A stretch of DNA of 64,000 nucleotides from Geosiphon pyriformis (Eukaryota > Glomeromycota > Glomeromycetes > Archaeosporales > Geosiphonaceae): the NCBI GenBank assembly GCA_016748015.1, contig JAAOMT010000289.1, forward strand, positions 755,639 through 819,638, given 5' to 3'. The notes beneath the pieces were generated by a model, which saw only the letters and a list, made by a program, of their open reading frames with translations, was not told the DNA's origin and did no database searches. The translations under genes and the position numbers were made by a program. Shown here one piece after another: positions 60,421 through 64,000 of the stretch (its first letter is position 1; every line of letters starts with the position of its first letter).

Positions 60421-61384
60421 AAATTAACAAAGCAACAATGGACTTCTAGAAATCCAAAATTAGTGGAACCACAATTTACAGGCCTCCCATTTTATCCCAA
60501 GGGGGCGGAACGTGTTGATTCACAAGTGTTAAAAGATGTAAAACTTCTATTCCCTCAATTAAAAAAAGTTATTCGAAGGTACCTAAGTAACACTTTAGGG
60601 TATAGAATCGATGAAATTATGTTTATTGGACATGGCCTTGGTGGAGGTTTGTTACCGAAATTATTTCAGTATTTCAGTATTTCAGTATTTTTAGTAGTCA
60701 AAAGTAAACTTCAATTCAAATTTACTTTTCAATAATATAAACTGTATTTTCAATATAACAGGATATGCTTCAATTGCTGGTTTTCAGTGGGCACTTGAAA
60801 GATATGTAATTATAGTAGAGAAAGAATGGCCTGATATTGATTTAAGCAAAACTTATCATCAAGTCGTTACTTTTGGAGCTCCGAGAGTTGCAAATAAGGA
60901 ATTTAGTATATCCCTAAACCAAGTAATCCAGCATTACCGCTTCACCCATGGAAACGATCATGTTCCACACTTTCCATCGACTTCAATGGGGTGGAACCAT
61001 TTTGGTATTGAAATATGGATCGAGCCATTAAACGGATGTGATTGTCCTGAGGATAATCAAAGCATGTATTGGGATTGCAATCACTCTATGCTTTCAACGG
61101 CGGGAACAAGGCAAAGCTGGATTGCTGGGATTTATTCTAATGAGAATCAAGTTAGTGTGAAGCTATATGGTTATGTTAATTCTCAGATGTATAGTAAATT
61201 TGAAAACTTATCCTTTTTATTTTAGGAATGTAACGCAGGTCAATCAATAGACAGCACCTCAGATGGAATTTTTCAATATAGGTCTTATTTTAACGTTCAA
61301 ATTGGTAATTGCGAATCAATCGACAATAATTTAAAAGTTGAAGAAGCTTTGAAAATATTTGTGAATAAGATTGAACATATCTAG
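60421..61384 (+). pseudogene. Class 3 lipase, N-terminally incomplete, nucleophile Ser replaced by Gly
   Basis: The fungal lipase class 3 family hydrolyses acylglycerols, often outside the cell. Exons 60421-60646, 60762-61150 and 61226-61384 join in phase over GT-AG introns. Exon 1 holds the helix before the nucleophile elbow; the elbow reads GHGLGGG, where the family has GHSLGGA, so the catalytic Ser is Gly (codon GGC, 60634-60636). The other two triad residues look present: Asp in FTHGNDHVPHFP (about 60949-60984) and His in WNHFGIEIWI. VTFGAPRVANKEF and a Cys-rich stretch (CDCPEDNQSMYWDC) are typical. Upstream, the beta strand with the oxyanion FRGT motif and any signal peptide were not found. 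So it is either a pseudogene or a non-catalytic lipase-fold protein with unfound 5' exons. Confidence 0.75.
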
Positions 61385-62221
61385 TTTTATAACTTTATTT
61401 ATTACAATTTCAGAATTTTTACACTTTAATCGAGCAAGAATAAAAATCGTTTAAAGGCTAATAGAATCAATTTAATCTGATGTTTGCTTCTTATAATGGC
61501 TATTCACTAACTTGAATATATTAATTCGACTTTAAAATTATTGTTTATGCGTATATTTAATATGGATGTATTTTTGAATCCGCCTATTAGTAGATAAATA
61601 TCTTTTAAATATTGAAATATTTTCTTTTTCAGAAAGTAAACACATTTTTACTAATGATCATTACTTGGAAAAATCTTTACAATTCTTTCAATGCTTCTTT
61701 ATCTCTTAAATATAACCGGGGATAGGAATAAGGTTTTGTAAGAAAGCAAAGATGATTTGTGTTATGTAGTTATAGGTATTTTAATTAGAAATATTATTTT
61801 CACCGGTTCATCAATTATTACTTTCCACTTAATCAGGATGTTACCAATGAAATTGTGTATCAAGTAGTATATGCTCAAAATTTTCATTGTACTATAATAA
61901 CTAAAATTATATGTAGTAATGAAAATCATAATGATTGCCCCGAAATTCTTTTATTTTAAATTTATCCTTAGAATTAGCTCTCCAATTTCTAATTTTTATC
62001 ATGTTAAAATCATTCAGATGGAATCCTAGAAATCATATCACTTGGAATTGTGCCCCATAAGATAAAGAAGGTAAACTATCTTCATCATTGATAGGTTCAT
62101 AATATATAAAATTATCCTTTGTAGAAAATTTTTCATCTACTATTATTATATCATGGGATCTTTTCACTATCAAAAAGAATTTGGTTAAATTTAGAGAAAG
62201 TTTGAGATTTGACTAAAATAA
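61385..62221. other. Intergenic between convergent lipase relic and kinase
   Basis: Tail-to-tail spacer of about 840 bases, AT-rich but not repeat-like. No coding sense recognised. Both 3' ends must lie here. Confidence 0.5.
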
Positions 62222-63948
62222 TCACTTTACATTCTTACCATTTGAATTTTCACTCATTTCAACTAATGCTTTTAACACTTCTTCAATGCTAGGCCGTTGT
62301 TCTGGTTGTTCGTCCCAGCAACGCTGATAAAGTTGCATATATTCGGGAGGAGTTCCCGGTATTGGTTTTTCCCTTTCACCTGTAATTGCTTTATAGGCCA
62401 CCACATCTTTTGGAAGTCCCCGAAAAGGTGGAACCCCACTGGATATTTCCCACATTAATACACCAAAACTGAAAATATCTGACCGTTTGTCGCGTATGTA
62501 ATTGTTTAGATCATTCAAGAATTTGGGCTCAGTGTAAGCTGCTATACCACCAATAATTGACTTTGATTGGTCGATTGAGACGACTTCAAGATATCGAGAA
62601 ATCCCAAAGTCTGCGATCACCCATTTCCCATCGTCTAGAAGAACATTTTTATGATGCTGCCAAGTAGAAATTATCAATGAATTTGAATTTGAATTTGAAA
62701 CTGAATTTGAATTTGAATTTGAATTTGAATTTGAATTTGAATTTAAATTCGAAACCTGAAATTACCAAATCACGATGAGCGATGCCTTCTTTGTGAATAC
62801 AGCATAAACCGAGTGCTATTTCCGTAGCAATTTTAATTCGTCGTTGCCAGGTCAAATTTGAGGAATTCTTTTCCAAGAATGATTTTAATGTTCCTCCATT
62901 AGCATATTTCATTACGATACAATACTCATCGGTATTAGGAACTAGATCAAGTGAAAGAATCGATCATATTTATTATAAGTTAGAACAGTTCCTTCATATT
63001 AGCCTAAATTTTAATTCTACATCTACCTACTTTTACTAACACCACAAAAGCTCACAATATGATGGTGATAGCCGACTTTTTGAAGTAGTTGAATCTTGAA
63101 GAAATTTATTTTCATTAAAATGAGATTTTTATTTAAAATTTTATAAATCTCTCCCTTTTAAATATCAAAGAATTGAATTCACTCACCTCACTAACTAAAA
63201 GTTCAATAGAGCTTTTCCTTTCCAGTGGTTTGATTATCTTTATAGCTACTTCATATTGCAAACTTTTCCACATAGCTTTTATAACATCACCAAACGCGCC
63301 ACCTTGAATCGTTTCAACTTGTTCGAAATCCGAATAATCAATTAATTTAACATGACGATCATCGATCGATTTATTCAACCATTCATTCGCTTTAGAGCTT
63401 TTCGTTTGGCACCTTGTAATTGAGATTTCTTTTTTACTACTATTGATTTCTTTTTTACTACTGTCAATTTCTTTTTTACTACTATTGATTTCTTTTTTGC
63501 TATTATTATTTTCTTTTTTATTACCATTAATTTCTTTCACAAACTCTGCTAATAGTTCCCATCCAAATGTATAACTATCCATCACACCCTTTACCACATA
63601 ATAACAGGTACTCGCCACAATTTTATCGTTTACTTTCCCCAATTCTTTACATTCATGGGCAGTCTTGAAAATATTTCCAATTGTAGGACTGGCATAAGTA
63701 TCAAGCTCTTGGCCAAAAGATCGCCATCGTCGAGTCATCGCTGAACTATCTACCAACCTCACATCAACTGGATCGGTATGAATTAAATATTTTGTCCCGT
63801 TATCTGTGGTTACTAATACTCCTAAATGACAACCTTGGTTAAGATGGTCACCGTGATCGTCTGATAATGGCTTTGGGTCACCACCCATTAGAATACGTCC
63901 CATCGGTTGAAGTTTTATTCCTTTTTTCTGGAATATCGCTTTCATCAT
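62222..63948 (-). CDS. Protein kinase (TKL-like) with unusual N-terminal domain, 4 exons
   Basis: Exons on the minus strand: 63948-63187, 63094-63031, 62941-62766, 62656-62222; phases agree; 478 residues. Residues 1-150 form a separate domain (PMGRILMGGDPKPLSDDHGD, CHLGVLVTTDNGTKYLIHT, IVASTCYYVVKGVMDSYTFG). A low-complexity linker follows, with repeated KKEINSS units. The kinase starts near residue 215: glycine loop IQGGAFGDV, EVAIKII with the ATP-binding Lys, IQLLQKVGYHHHIVSFCGV, hinge YCIVMKYANGG, catalytic loop AHRDLHHKNVLL (spliced exactly after HRDL), IADFG, DIFSFGVLMWEISSGVPPF, RCWDEQPEQRPSI. All core catalytic residues are present, so it should be active. Families of such kinases are expanded in arbuscular mycorrhizal fungi. 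The substrate is unknown. Confidence 0.88.
62676..62755. repeat. (GAATTT)n hexanucleotide repeat inside a kinase intron
   Basis: About eleven GAATTT units, with two variants, fill most of the intron between the HRDL and HHKN exons of the kinase. Repeat-length changes here would not alter the protein but could affect splicing of the catalytic loop junction. Confidence 0.85.
63427..63537 (-). repeat. 21-base coding minisatellite in the kinase linker
   Basis: Five units of a 21-base repeat encode KKEINSS-like heptads (SKKEINS, SKKEIDS, SKKEINS, SKKEISI and a diverged first unit). The period is a multiple of three, so copy-number change keeps the frame and only alters the length of the linker between the N-terminal domain and the kinase. 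Confidence 0.85.
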
Positions 63949-64000
63949 GGAATAGTAAATTCAAGAAAAAATTTTAACAACGAATCTTACGAAGGTGGGT
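63949..64000. other. 5' flank of the kinase gene, cut by the window end
   Basis: Only 52 bases remain upstream of the kinase start; its promoter lies beyond the window. Confidence 0.6.

Overview
The window reads as nuclear DNA of a filamentous fungus, most likely an arbuscular mycorrhizal fungus (Glomeromycotina). Reasons: very AT-rich spacers; host genes cut by many short GT-AG introns; a dUTPase-bearing Ty3/gypsy pol of a kind I associate with Rhizophagus-like genomes; abundant LINEs with an ORF1 zinc knuckle plus an endonuclease-RT-RNase H ORF2; SANT/Myb-like and F-box/repeat proteins; and a TKL-like kinase with HRDL/IADFG motifs of the kind expanded in these fungi. I cannot name the genus. 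I saw no rRNA, CRISPR or convincing tRNA.

Layout. 1-6.5 kb: a decayed Ty3/gypsy element (no 5' LTR or gag) with dUTPase, RT, RNase H and integrase relics and a probable 3' LTR. 6.5-8.5 kb: a LINE ORF1 relic. 8.75-15.5 kb: an almost complete LINE on the minus strand, visibly GC-richer than its surroundings. 17.0-21.6 kb: a host island with PHAF1/UPF0183 (+) and TOM40 (-) tail to tail. 23.6-30.4 kb: a second full-length but more decayed LINE (+). 30.4-34 kb: AT-rich decay and a LINE 3' fragment. 34.9-42.9 kb: the main gene-rich block, holding RPA34-like, CRIPT, an F-box protein, a SANT/trihelix-like protein and a four-repeat Myb-like protein with a mitochondrial-type N terminus. 43.8-59.2 kb: a repeat graveyard with ORF1-only LINE derivatives, a 1.92-kb tandem repeat of unknown origin and many LINE 3' ends. 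60.4-64 kb: a degenerate class 3 lipase and a protein kinase with an unusual N-terminal domain.

How they fit. The host genes are general housekeeping (mitochondrial import, RNA polymerase I, autophagy-type factor, CRIPT) plus lineage-type regulatory genes; nothing suggests one shared pathway. I could rebuild spliced models for all of them by hand with phase-consistent introns. The most interesting material is in the repeats: (a) about eleven LINE 3' ends share a compact set of potential hairpins whose stems are kept by compensating or wobble changes; (b) ORF1-only elements end directly in that same 3' end without ORF2, like mammalian HAL1; (c) nonsense changes in the freshest LINE all look like C:G to T:A transitions, mostly at CpA, a RIP-like pattern; (d) one LINE fragment sits inside a tandem repeat whose sister units give the empty site.
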